From Chrysophaeum taylorii (taxonomy: Eukaryota; Sar; Pelagophyceae; Pelagomonadales; Pelagomonadaceae), in NCBI GenBank assembly GCA_029834535.1, contig JAQMWT010000437.1, positions 1-64,000 on the forward strand: DNA of 64,000 nucleotides, written 5' to 3'. Every line of letters starts with the position of its first letter. Position 1 is the first letter of the stretch. A program made the position numbers and the translations under genes. Below the pieces are notes generated by a model that was not told the DNA's origin, made no database searches, and worked only from the letters and a program-made list of their open reading frames with translations. Below are positions 1-11,200 of this stretch, piece after piece.

Positions 1-299
1 ATTTTTTCGTTCTTGGGTTAGGGTGGGTACCCTTTTCCTTCCTTTCCGTTGCGCGAAGCGTTCTGGGGGTTAGCGTTATGCCTGATTATTTTCGGCTTTG
101 CGTTTTTTGCGGATGGACTATGAGATGGACTATGAGATGGCGGATGGCCGCTTTGTTTAATGGAGTATTTCATTATAGACAATAGGCGCCGGGGTGGCGG
201 CGGGCGTAGTGAGAAGGAGGGCGTCGCGCATAATCCATAGATAGCGGACGCGCCGTCGCGGTCGACGGTCCAGAGGTTCTCGCGGCGAGGACGGCCGCA

Positions 300-1440
300 G
301 CGGGAAGAGCGAGGCGTGGCCGCGGAAGCGGGCTTCGCCGTAGACGCGAGCGGAGAGGTCTTCGTCTCCGTGGGCGATGGCCGATGGCCACGGGCGGTCG
401 TGGTGGACGCGCGCGGGCGCGCGGCCGGTCGTCGGCGCGCGAGCGCGCGGCGCGCTCGTAGAGTCCGAGGCCGCGTCGCGAAGGCGGTGGCCGCTCGCAG
501 CGGCGATGAAGACGCCGGCACGCATCGTATCGAAGCGGCGACGAACGCCGGCACGCATCGTATCGAAGCGCTGGCAGACGCGTCGAGCGCCGCCGCGCCG
601 CGGACTTTTTATTCGGCTTGGTCGACTGGACACCGCGGGCGAGTCCGAGTCCGCGGGCGAGTCCGAGTCCGCGGGCGAGTCCGAGTCCGAGTCCGCGACG
701 GCGGTGGCCGCTCGCAGCGGCGACGAAGACGCCGGCACGCATCGTATCGAAGCGCGGGCGGACGCGTCGACCTCGACGCGCCGTCGAGTTTTTATTTCGG
801 GTTGGTCGACTGGACGTCAACCCGCGGTCGCGACGGCGGCGACGAAGACGCCGACACGCATCGTATCGGTGCGCTGCCCGGCGGCGCACCGGGGTGCGCG
901 GGCGCGCGGCCGGGTCGTCGGCGCGCGCCGCGCGCGGCACGCTCGTCGCGGTCGTCGCCGCGTTTTTCGTGGTCTTCGATCCGTAGCGGGGGCGAGTCCG
1001 AGGCCGCGGTCGCGACGGCGGTGGCCGCTGGCAGCGGCGACGAAGACGCCGGCACGCATCGTATCGAAGCGCCGGGCCCGGCGGCGCGGAGCGCCGCCCG
1101 TCGAGCGAGCCGCCGAGTTTTTTTTCGGGTTTGTCGACTGGACGTCAACCCGCGGGCGAGTCCGATACCGCGGTCGCGACGTCGATGGCCGCTCGCAGCG
1201 GCGACGAAGCCGGCGGCACGCATCGTATCGAAGGTGAAACGACACCGAGTCGACGGTCGAGTCTCGTTCGCTCTCGCGCGTTCTCGAGGACGGCCCGTCG
1301 GAAGATCGAGTCGTAGCCGTGGAAGCGGGCTTTGACCGCAGACGCGAGCGCGGCAAGCCCTTCTCGATTTCGGTGGCCGCTCGCAGCGGCGACGAAGACG
1401 CCGGGCAGCATCGCGCGCGTACCGAAGAGTTCGCGCGGAA
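300..1440. repeat. GC-rich degenerate tandem repeat array
   Basis: A block of about 50 bp (core GCAGCGGCGACGAAGACGCC followed by GGCACGCATCGTATCGAAGC) recurs near 495, 711, 835 (partial), 1030, 1190 and, more degenerate, 1380. It alternates with a second block containing GTCGACTGGACGTCAACCCG and GCGGGCGAGTCCGAGTCC. Spacing varies from about 120 to 225 bp. A further segment near 312-350 (GGAAGCGGGCTTCGCCGTAG) recurs near 1320-1350. Long open frames on both strands are by-products of the high GC content. The repeat falls in different frames from copy to copy, so I do not call a gene. Confidence 0.75.
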
Positions 1441-1622
1441 AAAAGGCGAAATCGCGTCGCATTTTTGCGCGCGCCAGAACCCCGAAAGAACCCCGAACGT
1501 AAAACGCCGGCATGCGATGCCGGCGTCGAGGCTCGCGTAGCGTCCCTGGCTCGAGCGCGTCGTCCCGTTTGCCGGGCGAAGGCTCCATCGCCGTCGCACG
1601 CGACAACCTTACTTCAAAAAAA

Positions 1623-1732
1623 TTTTTTTACGACTACAACCTTACCCTGATCGCTGACTGCGGGCGATGGAGGACGGTTTTTTTACGACTACAACCTTAC
1701 CCTGATCGCTGACTGCGGGCGATGGAGGACGG
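1623..1732. repeat. 55-bp direct repeat, two copies
   Basis: A 55 bp segment starting with a T-run and ACGACTACAACCTTACCCTG is repeated head to tail; the ACGACT word begins at 1630 and 1685. The copies are essentially identical, indicating recent duplication. No coding function is seen. Confidence 0.85.
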
Positions 1733-1767
1733 TGCCTCACGAATCCTGAGCCTTGCGAGGCCCATCC

Positions 1768-2945
1768 CACAGGGGTATATATAGCCCCGGGCACTCGCAC
1801 ACACCAGGACCGGCATTCCTACCCTCCCTTTTGGTTATGGGCCCTTAAAGCGCTCGAGGTGGTTCACGCGTTCGAATCCGCCCCACCGCTGCGCCGCAAG
1901 GAGTGTGTGAGTGCCTTCGAAGCAGTTGCCGTCGCCAACTGCTGGAGCCCCATCGTCTAGCACACACCCTAGGCCCCCCTCATCTGGGCGTTTGCACTTA
2001 CCAGGACCGGATGTTCATCTCCGACGCAGATGTTCATCTTAAGCAGATGGCGTCGTCGCCTGCTGCGTCCCAACCGTCTCGCATACATGCTTGACTCGCC
2101 CCAGATGTTCACGTTTCACTATGATGAGGAAGCACAGGGGTATATATAGCCCCGGGCACTCGCACACACCAGGACCGGCATTCCTACCCTCCCTTTTGGT
2201 TATGGGCCCTTAAAGCGCTCGAGGTGGATCGCGCGTTCGAATCCGCCCCACCGCTGCGCCGCAAGGAGTGTGTGAGTGTCTACAAAGCAGTTGCCGTCGC
2301 CAACTGCTGGAGCCCCATCGTCTAGCACAAACGCTAGACCCCCCTCATCTGGGCGCTTTCACTTACCAGGACCGGGTGTTCATCTCCGACGCAGATGTTC
2401 ATCTTAAGCAGATGGCGTCGTCGTCTGCTGGGTCCCCATCGTCTCGCATACACATACATGCTTGACTCGCCCCAGATGTTCACGTTTCACTATGATGGGG
2501 AAGCACAGGGGTATATATAGCCCCGGGCACTCGCACACACCAGGACCGGCATTCCTACCCTCACCTTTTGGTTATGGGCCCTTAAAGCGCTCGAGGTGGA
2601 TCGCGCGTTCGAATCCGCCCCACCGCTGCGCCGCAAGGAGTGTGTGAGTGCCTTCGAACCAGTTGCCATCGCCAACTGCTGGAGCCCCATCGTCTAGCAC
2701 AAACACTAGACCCCCCTCATCTGGGCGCTTTCACTTACCAGGACCGGGTGTTCATCTCCGACGCAGATGTTCATCTTAAGCAGATGTCGTCGTCGTCTGC
2801 TGGGTCCCCATCGTCTCGCATACACATACATGCTTGACTCGCCCCAGATGTTCACGTTTCACTATGATGGGGAAGCACAGGGGTATATATAGCCCCGGGC
2901 ACTCGCACACACCAGGACCGGCATTCCTACCCTCACCTTTTGCAT
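1768..2945. repeat. 365-372 bp tandem array with TATA palindrome
   Basis: Three complete units and one truncated unit start at AGGGGTATATATAGCCCC, at 1771, 2136, 2507 and 2879 (periods 365, 371, 372). Each full unit carries the TATA-containing palindrome, a GGGCCCTTAAAGCGCTCGAG block, a hairpin GGTGGAT/ATCCGCC enclosing GTTCGAATC (resembling a Pol III B box), and two ATCGTCT-type segments. Units differ by scattered substitutions. Sixty-odd-codon ORFs recur in each unit but nothing supports translation. It could be a satellite or an array of short transcribed units; its identity is unknown. Confidence 0.7.
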
Positions 2946-3320
2946 CCGCCCTCCCGGCGTAGGTTGGCACCTATTCGCCTCCCGGGCGTGCCGGTTGGCA
3001 GCCGGAACGTTCGCTGTGGGACGGTGCATGGCCGGGGGGCGAAGACGGAAGGTTAGGGTTTTCTTCCTCGAAATACTTGCGATCTACGACTACGCCAGCA
3101 TACAGCCAGCATAGAAATCGACCATCCGACAGGGTTTTCTTTTCAACGAATACTACGGGTTTCCTTCTTCGAAATACTCACGACTAAGGGTTTTCTCCTT
3201 CGAAATACTAACAGGATCCGAACTCGAGACGTACGTACAGCAACTACCCCAGATTCTCGCTCAAACTTCTACGGTCTCTCCGATACTCCAAGGGTCGCCG
3301 TAGATAGCAAGAACAAAACA
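2946..3320. other. Intergenic stretch without recognised gene
   Basis: The fourth unit of the preceding array breaks off abruptly into unrelated sequence. Short imperfect repeats of CTTCGAAATACT occur at about 3066, 3166 and 3198. I see no gene. Confidence 0.5.
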
Positions 3321-3755
3321 TTTTATAAACATTAATGCTTTTGGCGCATACATTACCAAAAGAACAGAAAGTAGGCCTCGAGTGAAGCGTTTTGAAATGA
3401 ATCGGCTTCACAAAACGCAGATTTTGTGTGGCCGTTTCGCACATACATAGGGAAAAGAACAGAAAGTAGAGTTCCGTTCATGTGTCGGGACACACACACT
3501 CACGTTTCCCAATTAATTATTGTGGAAGAAAGTTCGTACGAGCCGTTAACTATGTTTCAGTTTTATAAACATCAACGCTTTTGGCTCATACATTTAGCAA
3601 AGAACAGGAAGTAGGCCGCGGGTGAAGCGTTTTGAAATAAATCGGCTTTACAAAACGCAGATTTTGTCGGCCCGTTTCGAGCATACATAGGGATTCGAAC
3701 AGAAAGTATAGGTCCGGTAATCTTTCCTCACACACTGACTGACATTTCTGGATTA
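3321..3755. repeat. 240-bp direct repeat, two diverged copies
   Basis: Two copies begin TTTTATAAACAT at 3321 and 3561 (period 240). Both contain GAAGCGTTTTGAAAT followed by an AATCGGCTT word, then ACAAAACGCAGATTTTGT, then a CATACATAGGGA word. The segment is AT-richer than the neighbouring genes. No coding potential is supported. Confidence 0.75.
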
Positions 3756-4024
3756 ACAAGTGCAGGCCAGTAAGTTCACCTACTCCATGTTAAGTTCACC
3801 TAGTCCCAATCTCTAACCCCAGTAAATTCGGCGTAAACCCACTCGTGCTCACATCCACTCTCCTTTGAACTCGTCGCCGTCACCCCCGCCAATCTAAGCT
3901 GCTTTGATCCGCACACGCCGCTAACCTTTGAGTTTACTCAAAAAACCCCAGTAAGTTCACTTGGTCTCAGTAAGTTCGCCTTGTCACTAATTTCACCTAG
4001 TCCCAATCTCTAACCTCCGTAAGT

Positions 4025-4640
4025 TCACCTGGTTCCAGTAAGTTCACCTACAGTGCGCGTGTAGACGCCGGGAGGGGGCTTATCGGTATTGCGCAGCACG
4101 TGTGGGGTAGGGTGGAGTCGTCGACTCAGAAGAGCACATCCTCGGGGTTGCCGATCGACAGAGAGCCACGTAGAGCTGGACGTGGCAGAAGACGGGCTTG
4201 GGCAAGAGGACGCCGACCTCGCGGGGCGTCTGGCCCTGGCTCTTGGTGATCGTTTGGCGTCGGCGGGCCTTAAGGGATACAGGTTGGAGCCAGCCTCGGT
4301 GACACGACACGATCGATCATGTATCTGGTACCGTTGCAGTGGCCGTGCGACGGGTCGAGGTTTCGAAGACCTTAAGCTCGCGCTCAATGTCGGCATGCCG
4401 TAGGTTGTCAGGAGTTGAAAACTCTACTGTAAAGAGCGAGGCGTCGTCTTCCGACCCAGCCTAGTCAGCCGAAAAGAACTCCGACGCCTCGTCTCCGGGA
4501 AAAAAAGGCCGCGGTCATGCGCGCGTTGTCAGCATCGACAACATCGTTTCGACGGGGCGTGAGAATGGCGCGCTGAAAGAGCCGCCGCGGGTCGTGGAAA
4601 TAGTCTGCGAGGTCGCCGTAGACGGTTTGGAGGATCACTG
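4025..4640 (-). pseudogene. PIF1/Helitron-type helicase C-terminal remnant, copy A1
   Basis: Read on the minus strand, broken frames give RAILTPRRNDVVDADNARM (in sister copies), then a Tyr/Met-rich stretch, then [18 protein letters not shown], then [19 protein letters not shown]. These correspond to the late motifs of PIF1-family helicases of Helitrons, where the usual text is close to NKSQGQT...QLYVALSR. The frames are interrupted and the N-terminal ATPase motifs are missing, so it is a remnant rather than a gene. A second, almost identical copy follows at 4881-5500. Confidence 0.65.
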
Positions 4641-4654
4641 TCTGGCTCTCGCGC

Positions 4655-4880
4655 CTACCTGATCCTTACTCTCGCGCCTACCTGATCCTTACCCTCGTGC
4701 TCACACCACTCCTTCGAGCTCGTCGCTGTCGCCTCCGCCAATCTAAGCTGCTTCGATCCGCACACGCCGCTAACCTTTGAGTTTACTCTAAAACCCCCAG
4801 CAAGCTCACCTGGTCCCAGTAAGTTCACCTGGTCACTATATTCACCTAGTCCCAATCTCAAACCCCAAACCCCAGTAAGT
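4655..4880. repeat. Iteron cluster between helicase remnants
   Basis: Repeated AAGTTCACCTGGTCCCA and CCTAGTCCCAATCTC units match those at 3763-4050 and at the ends of the copies at 22.2-22.5, 35.1-35.4 and 43.7-44.0 kb. They are the subterminal repeats of the composite element. Confidence 0.7.
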
Positions 4881-5500
4881 TCACCTGGTCCCAGTAAGTT
4901 CACCTACAGTGCGCGTGTAGACGCCGGGAGGGGGCTTATCGGTATTGCGCAGCACGTGTGGGGTAGGGTGGAGTCGTCGACTCAGAAGAGCATATCCTCG
5001 GGGTTGCCGATCGACAGAGAGCCACGTAGAGCTGGACGTGACAGAAGACGGGCTTGGGCAAGAGGACGCCGACCTCGCGGGGCGTCTGGCCCTGGCTCTT
5101 GTTGATCGTTTGGCGTCGGCGGGCCTTAAGGGATACAGGTTGGAGGAGCCTCGGTGACACGACACGATCGATCATGTATCTGGTACCGTTGCAGTGGCCG
5201 TGCGACGGGTCGAGGTTGCGAAGACTTTAAGCTCGCGATCAAAGTCAGCATGCCGTTGGTTGTCAGGGAGTTCAAAACTCGACTGTAAAGAGCGAGGCGT
5301 CGTCTTCCGACCCAACCTAGTCGGCCGAAAAGAACTCCGACGCCTCGTCTCCGGGAAAAAAAGGCCGCGGTCATGCGCGCGTTGTCAGCATCGACAACAT
5401 CGTTTCGACGGGGCGTGAGAATGGCGCGCTGAAAGAGCCGCCGCGGGTCGTGGAAACAGTCTGCGAGGTCGCCGTAGACGGCTTGGAGGATCACTGCCTG
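4881..5500 (-). pseudogene. PIF1/Helitron-type helicase C-terminal remnant, copy A2
   Basis: The minus strand encodes MILQAVYGDL..., [37 protein letters not shown] and [14 protein letters not shown], spread over overlapping frames. It is nearly identical in sequence to the copy at 4025-4640, so this composite carries a tandem duplication of its helicase end. Early helicase motifs (Walker A and B) are absent. It is most likely non-functional. Confidence 0.7.
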
Positions 5501-5534
5501 GCTCGCGCGCCTACCTGATCCTTACCTTAAATCG

Positions 5535-7995
5535 AGGGACAGACAGACAGACTCTGAGGCACTGTACCCGATCAACGTTGCCGTCGGGGTCAAGGGCGAC
5601 CCCTCGCGCCTCGTCTTTGGCGTCCGCACCCACGCGGAGCAGTACCCCGACCAGGTCATCATCAAGCTGGACAAACGCAACGCCTTCAACGAGCTCAAGC
5701 GCCGGACCGTCGTGGACAAACTCGCAAACCACGCCAACGCTAAGCTGCGTGCCTTTGGCCACTTTATGTTCAAACAATTGCGGCCGGCATCCTGGGTGGC
5801 CCTCCACGGCCCCACCGGCCTCGATCGTGCCCCCTTCGACTCTCAAGAAGGCGGCCAGCAAGGCGACCCCACCTATCCACCGGCGTACTGTCTGGCAACG
5901 CATGACGCCGCTCAGGCCCTTGACACCCGCTTACGTTCATGTGCCGGCTACGCCCGATTTGGCATGGACGACGGCGTGATCTCTGGTTCCCCTCGTGAGG
6001 TTGTCGACGCCCTCCTGCAGTACGCCCGCGACATCCAAGCTAGCGGCGAGGAGCTCCGCCTCGACAAGTGCGAGGCGTTCTGTCCGGCACTTGGCATGGG
6101 GCTTCTCGACCGCCCCGATGTTCACGACCACGTCCAAGTTGCGCCTGATGGCACGCGTACTCTTGCTGGTATCCCCGTTGTCGCCGACGGCCTCGTAATC
6201 TACGGTGAGCTACATGAGCCGTATTCGCACCAAGCTCCAGAACGTCTCCCTCCACTGCATGTACTCGTTGGGCCGCTACTGCATCGCCCCGCGCATGGAC
6301 TACATCGCGCAACACTGCTACCCCACCAATGCCTTGAGCGCGCTCCGCCGCTTCGACGTTGCCGCCCTCAGCTTCGTCGCCACAGCACTTGGCGCAGATC
6401 CGCGTCAGGTTTTTGACTCCAACGGCATCGTCCTCCAACGCCTCCGTCTTCCTGCTCGAAGTGGGGGTGGCGGCATTCGCTCCTGCGCCGACCTCAGCCC
6501 CGCCGCCTTTGTTGGCACGGCGGCCCAGGCCCTCCCACACCTCGTCGACCTTCGCGATCCTACGGGTGCCTTGGAGGTCCCTGGCTACCTCCCCCGCCTC
6601 GCCTCGGTCCTGGGTGCCACTTCTTTTCGCACAGGTAACGAGTTGCACCGTTGGCACCACCTCCTCGCATCCGGTTGCCGCCTGGGGCGGGCACTCGAGA
6701 CTGCGTGGGACGGACTTCGGGCTGATCTCCGTACCACGCTGGCTTCCCACGGCGGCGCTGGTTCCGGCGACCCCGCCAACGTTCATCTCGTCGACGGTCC
6801 TCTCTCCCACGAATTCGTCTCCATGGGCGTCCTCGTCGACCCCACCATCTCGACACCCGTGCTCATACCCCAACTCCAGCGTGCTCTAACCTCCCAGCGC
6901 GAGACAGCTCGGGCCACTGCACTCCAGCGCCTTGCGGCCACCCTTCCCATCACCGAAGCACTTCGAGTAGCGGCGTCCTCATGGGATCGCTTCTCGACCA
7001 CGTTCATCAGCTCGTGGCCCAGCTCTGGCCTTCAAATCCCCAACCGCTGCTGGGCTGAGATGTGTGCCCAGTACTTTGGCTACCCCTCTCCAGCTTGTTT
7101 GGGCCTCGTGGGCACTCGCATTCTGGGCACTGACGTCGTTCTCGACGCTCACGGCAAGGTGCTTCTCACGCAGGCCAACCTTGTCAACCGCGGAGGAGCG
7201 CGGACCACCTGGCATGACGGCCAGCTCGACTGCGTCCACGGCAGCGTCAAAGAGGCCGGCATCCCAGCCCTGTCCGAGGTTTTCGGCATCTTTGCTGACG
7301 TCGTCGCCCCTACCATTCGCACGCGCCTCTACGGCCGGTACCGAGGCAATCTCGCCCGACGTCAAGTCGTCCCAGACATCCTCACCACGCTCGACAACAA
7401 GGAGCAACTCTACGACATCAAAACCCTCGCTTGGGGTTCGTTGTACACCGCCCACGCCCTCCATCCCTCCCACCCGTCGCCTGTCGATCGGCGCGCAGCG
7501 CAAGTCCACTCCGAATACCTCGCTCACGCCCGCGGCATCGACGCCATCATCCCCCAGCCGGGTACAGCACCACCGCCTGGCTTCTTGGGCCCTGTCGAAC
7601 AGCGGCTACGTAGCTACGGCACCGTCGCCGGCCTCGTCTTTGGTGCCTTCGGTGAGGCCAGCGCGGCGTGCCACGCTCTCGCCCAAACATGCGCAGAGCG
7701 CATCGCTGCGCGAACCTGGGTGACAAGCGGCTGCGCCAACTTCACGGAGGCAAAGGCGGCCCAAACTCGCCGCATCTACCGTGAGTGGGGGATCGCCAAC
7801 GCATTAGGCCGGGCTCGCTGTGCCCTCACCGCCCTCACCCATGTCGCCGCCTCGGGGAACCCCGCCCAGGCCGCCCGATCCCAGCAGGACGTCACCCTTC
7901 GTCGCACATACGTCCGGCGGCAGCATGCGTACGACCTACGGGCGGGGCCCGTCCTCTCTTCGCCTGCCCCACGCCTCGGCGATGACCCCGACTAG
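5535..7995 (+). pseudogene. 5'-truncated, frameshifted retrotransposon reverse transcriptase
   Basis: An open frame enters without a start codon just after the composite junction. It carries RT motif A (VIIKLDKRNAFNEL), motif B (GGQQGDPTYPPAYCLA), motif C as FGMDDG (usually [FY]xDD) and the KCE-containing motif D (LRLDKCEAFCP). Between about 6199 and 6225 the reading frame changes; the downstream 596-codon frame continues as the RT thumb and a long C-terminal extension ending at 7995. The fingers domain and any ORF1 are missing, so it is a dead 5'-truncated non-LTR copy. Its last 510 nt and 3' tail are almost identical to the insertion at 32637-33262, showing recent activity of the family. 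Confidence 0.75.
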
Positions 7996-8185
7996 GTCCC
8001 GCGTACTTATCTCCGCCCGTCAGGCACATCCCTCATACCCCACAAACCCACCCACATCCTTCATGCTCCCCACACACACCCCCCTCTTAGCAGTCGACAT
8101 TTAAAGACAAACAAACAAACAGACAAACAAACAGACAAACATCTGTCGATTAGTAGTAAGGACTAGATTGGATCGCGCGTTGTTC

Positions 8186-8235
8186 GGTTAGTTTCGGTTA
8201 GTTTCGGTTAGTTTCGGTTAGTTTCGGTTCGGCGT
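8186..8235. repeat. Decamer tandem repeat (GTTTCGGTTA)n
   Basis: About five tandem copies of GTTTCGGTTA lie between the composite element end and the stop codon of the ankyrin gene. The array therefore lies in or near that gene's 3' UTR. The unit is not a known telomere motif. Confidence 0.8.
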
Positions 8236-8242
8236 AATAAAA

Positions 8243-11200
8243 TTAGAGTAGATTGGATCGACACCAGCAGCCGGTACGCGAGAGGGCCTGGGCCTCAGAA
8301 AGGAGGCGGTGGACTTGAGGTGTATTTGCAACGTCGCGCGGGGTGTGTCGGTGGTCTGTCTTTGCCCTAAGGTCGGCGCCCTTGGCGACTAAGAGGCGAA
8401 CGCAGTCGAGGTGGCCGTGAAAGGAAGCAAGGTGGAGGGGGGTGGAGCCATCGTCGGTGGAGGGTTTGTTAAGTTTGGCGCCGTGGTCGAGGAGGAGCTT
8501 GACGCAAGCAAGGTGTCCCTCCCTGGCGGCGACGTGGAGGGGGGTAGAACCACCGATGGCGGTGGGCTTGTCGACGTCGGCGCCCTTGATGATGAGAAGG
8601 TAAGCGCAGTCGACATGACCATAGAGAGAGGCGAGGAAAAGAGGCGTGGATCCGTCGTCGGGAGCTGGTTGGTCGAGGTCGGTTTTTTGTTTTTTATAAT
8701 TATTATATTTAATTTTTTTTGTGTCGTCGAGGAGGAGGCGGAGCCAGTTGAGGTGTCCGTTCTGGGAGGCGAGATGGAGTGGCGTGGAGGGTTCGCGAAG
8801 CATGGTGTCCTCGGCCTCTGACAAGATCTGTTTGAGTTTGCGGGTTTTGGCGAGGGCTCGGGGCGTGCGGTCGCTTAGCTTGGTCTGGGCGAAAAGGTCA
8901 GCTCCCTCGATAATTAAGAGGCGGACGCAGTCGACGCGGTCGTAAAGGGAAGCGATGTGAAGGGGGGTGAAGCCATCGTGGGTGGTGGGCTTGTCGAGGT
9001 CGGCGCCCGCGTCGATCAAGAGCTGGAGCGAGTCAACGGCGCCTCGGAGCGCGGCGAGGTGGAGGGGGGTCCAGCCGTCGGGTCTGGCCGAGGCGACCTC
9101 GGCGCCTTTGTCGATGAGGAGTTGGACGCAGGCGAAATCTCCGCCGACCGAGGCAGAGTGAAGCGGCGTCGATCCGTCTTTGGTTCTGGGCTCGTTGACG
9201 CGGGCGCCCTCGTCGATCAGAAGTTTGGCGCAGGCGAGGTGGCCGCGGCGCGAGGCGGCGTCGAGGGGCGAGGATTCGGCCGTGGGTTTGTTGATCTCGG
9301 CGCCGTTGGCGATCAGCAGGCGGACGCACTCGAGGTGGTCGTGCTGCGACGCGAGGAGAAGCGGACTCGGGTCGCCGTCGCGGTCGTCGTCGTCGTCGCG
9401 GTTTGGGGGTGGGTCGACGTTGGCGCCGGCGGAAATCAAGAGTCGCGCGCAGTCGAGGCGGCCGGCGCGACACGCGACGTGCAAGGGCGTCGCGCCGCGA
9501 AAGTTGGTCATCCCGAGGTTAGCGCCCCTCGAGGTCAAGATCCGGACGCAGGGCGCGCGGCCGAACTCGGCGGCGAGGAGTAAAGGCGTCGAGCCGTCGT
9601 CCTTTTTTTTTTTGTTCGGGTCGGCGCCCTTCTCGAGCAAGAGCTGGACGCAGGCCGCGCGGCCCTCGCGGGAGGCCGCGTGGAGCGGCGTCTCGCCGGA
9701 GACCGCTGCCGTCTTGTCGACGTCGGCACCCTCGTCGATCAAAAGCCTCGCGCACTCGACGTGGCCGTATCGCGAGGCCCAGACCAGGGGGGTCGGGCCG
9801 TCGCGCGTTGTTGTTTTTTTTTCGTCGTCGTCGTCGTCGTCGTCGTCTGTCGTCGCGAGTCGAGAGCAGTAGTAGTTCGAAGAATTCGAAGAATTCGAAG
9901 AAAAGGAGGAGGAGGACAGAGCCGGCTTATTGGTGGTCGTCGTTTTCTTCTTCTTCTTCTTCTTCTTCGAAGGAGGAGGAGGACGAGGCGGGCGCGGCCG
10001 CTTTGGTTTTTGGTCTCGGTCGTCCGCCCGGCGGTCGACGTTGGCGCCGGCGGAAATCAAGAGGCGCGCGCAGTCGACGTGGCCGCGGCGACACGCGACG
10101 TGCAAGGGCGTCGCGCCGTCGGCGCATCTCGGTTTGTCGACGTCGGCGCCCTCGTCGATCAAGACGCGCGCGCAGTCGAGATTCCCGCGGCGCGCGGCGA
10201 GGTGCAGCGGCGTATCGTTGGTCGGCGCCTCGTCGTCGACGTCGGCACCCTTGTCGATCAGGAGCCGGAGCCATTCGGCGCGGCCGTCCCTCGAGGCGAC
10301 GTGGAGGGGCGGGAGCGCGTCGTCGCCCTTCGCCTCGGCTTCCGAGAGAATATCTCGAACCTCGCGCGTCTTGGCGACGTCCCGCGGGGTTCGCCTCTGG
10401 TGCGTCTTGGCCTTGACGTCGGCGCCTCCTCCGATCAAGAGGCGGACGCAGGCGACGTGACCGTTGAGGGCGGCCGCGTGAAGAGGCGACGCGCCCTTGT
10501 CCTTCCGAAGCGCGTCGACGTCGGCGCCCTCGGAAATCAGAATCTCGACGCACGCGACGTGGCCGTTCCACGCCGCCATGTGGAGCGGGGTGAGTCCCTT
10601 GTCGTCGGTCGTCGTCTCGTCCAAGTTTGCGCCGTTGGAAATCAGGACGCGCGCGCACTCGACCTTCCCGTACCGCGAGGCCGCGTGCAGCGCCGTAGCT
10701 CCCGCGTCGTCTGGGGTCCGCTTGTCGACCTCGGCGTCGCCGAGCTCGACCAGGACGCGCGCGCAGTCGACGTGGCCGTTCCGACACGCCCAAACTAAGG
10801 GCGTCGAGCCGCCCTCGTCGGCTTTGTCGACGTCCGCGCCGTGGATAATCAGGAGTCTCGCGCACGCGACGCGGTCTCGGCTCGCCGCGATCCCGAGCGG
10901 CGTCGCGCCGTCGCTCCTCCGAACCGCGTTCAAGTCGGCGCCCCGCTCGATCAGGAGTCGCGCGCACTCGACGCGATCGTGCGAGGCGGCCGCGTGCAGC
11001 GCCGTCGACCCGCCGCCGGCGTCGTCGACTCCGGCGCCCCTCGAAATCGCGACGCGCGCGCACTCCAAAGATCCGAATGTCGCGGCTCCGAACAAAGCAG
11101 CCGCTCCGAGAAGACTCCGGGATCCTCCTCGGAGAGATTCGTCGTCGAGCAATATCGCCAGAGCCTCGGCCCGGTTCAACGTCGCCGCGAGGGCCACCGA

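Larger units (their letters stand above)
3756..8157. mobile_element. Composite helicase/RT mobile element, copy A
   Basis: This is the longest of four copies of the same composite. One end begins ACAAGTGCAGGCCAGTAAG and continues as a cluster of AAGTTCACCT iterons; the other ends AACATCTGTCGATTAGTAGT. Between them lie two minus-strand PIF1/Helitron-type helicase C-terminal remnants, a junction CTACCTGATCCTTACC(CT), and a plus-strand 5'-truncated reverse transcriptase with its 3' tail (TTAGCAGTCGACATTTAAAG plus CAAA/CAGA repeats). The same order recurs near 21.5, 35.1 and 43.7 kb with most of the RT deleted. I infer that a retroposon inserted into a helicase-encoding DNA transposon and that the combination then amplified. 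A canonical Helitron CTRR end was not found. Confidence 0.65.

Noticed and set aside
1-40. Telomere-like GGGTTAGGG at the left edge
   Set aside because: It occurs once only with no tandem array; the decamer at 8186-8235 is also not a telomere repeat.
18-1606. Long open frames (up to 339 codons) on both strands of the first 1.6 kb
   Set aside because: All frames are open because of GC content; the repeat unit is read in different frames in different copies, and no motif is present.
1840-2640. tRNA genes suggested by GTTCGAATCC and CCCCATCGTCTAG words in the tandem units
   Set aside because: The would-be T stem does not pair (GCGCG against CCGCC) and the A- and B-box-like words are in the wrong order and spacing.
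3756-8157. Canonical Helitron assignment for the composite element
   Set aside because: Helicase text fits, but no 5' TC, 3' CTRR with hairpin, or Rep/HUH domain was found in the window, so only a helicase relationship is claimed.
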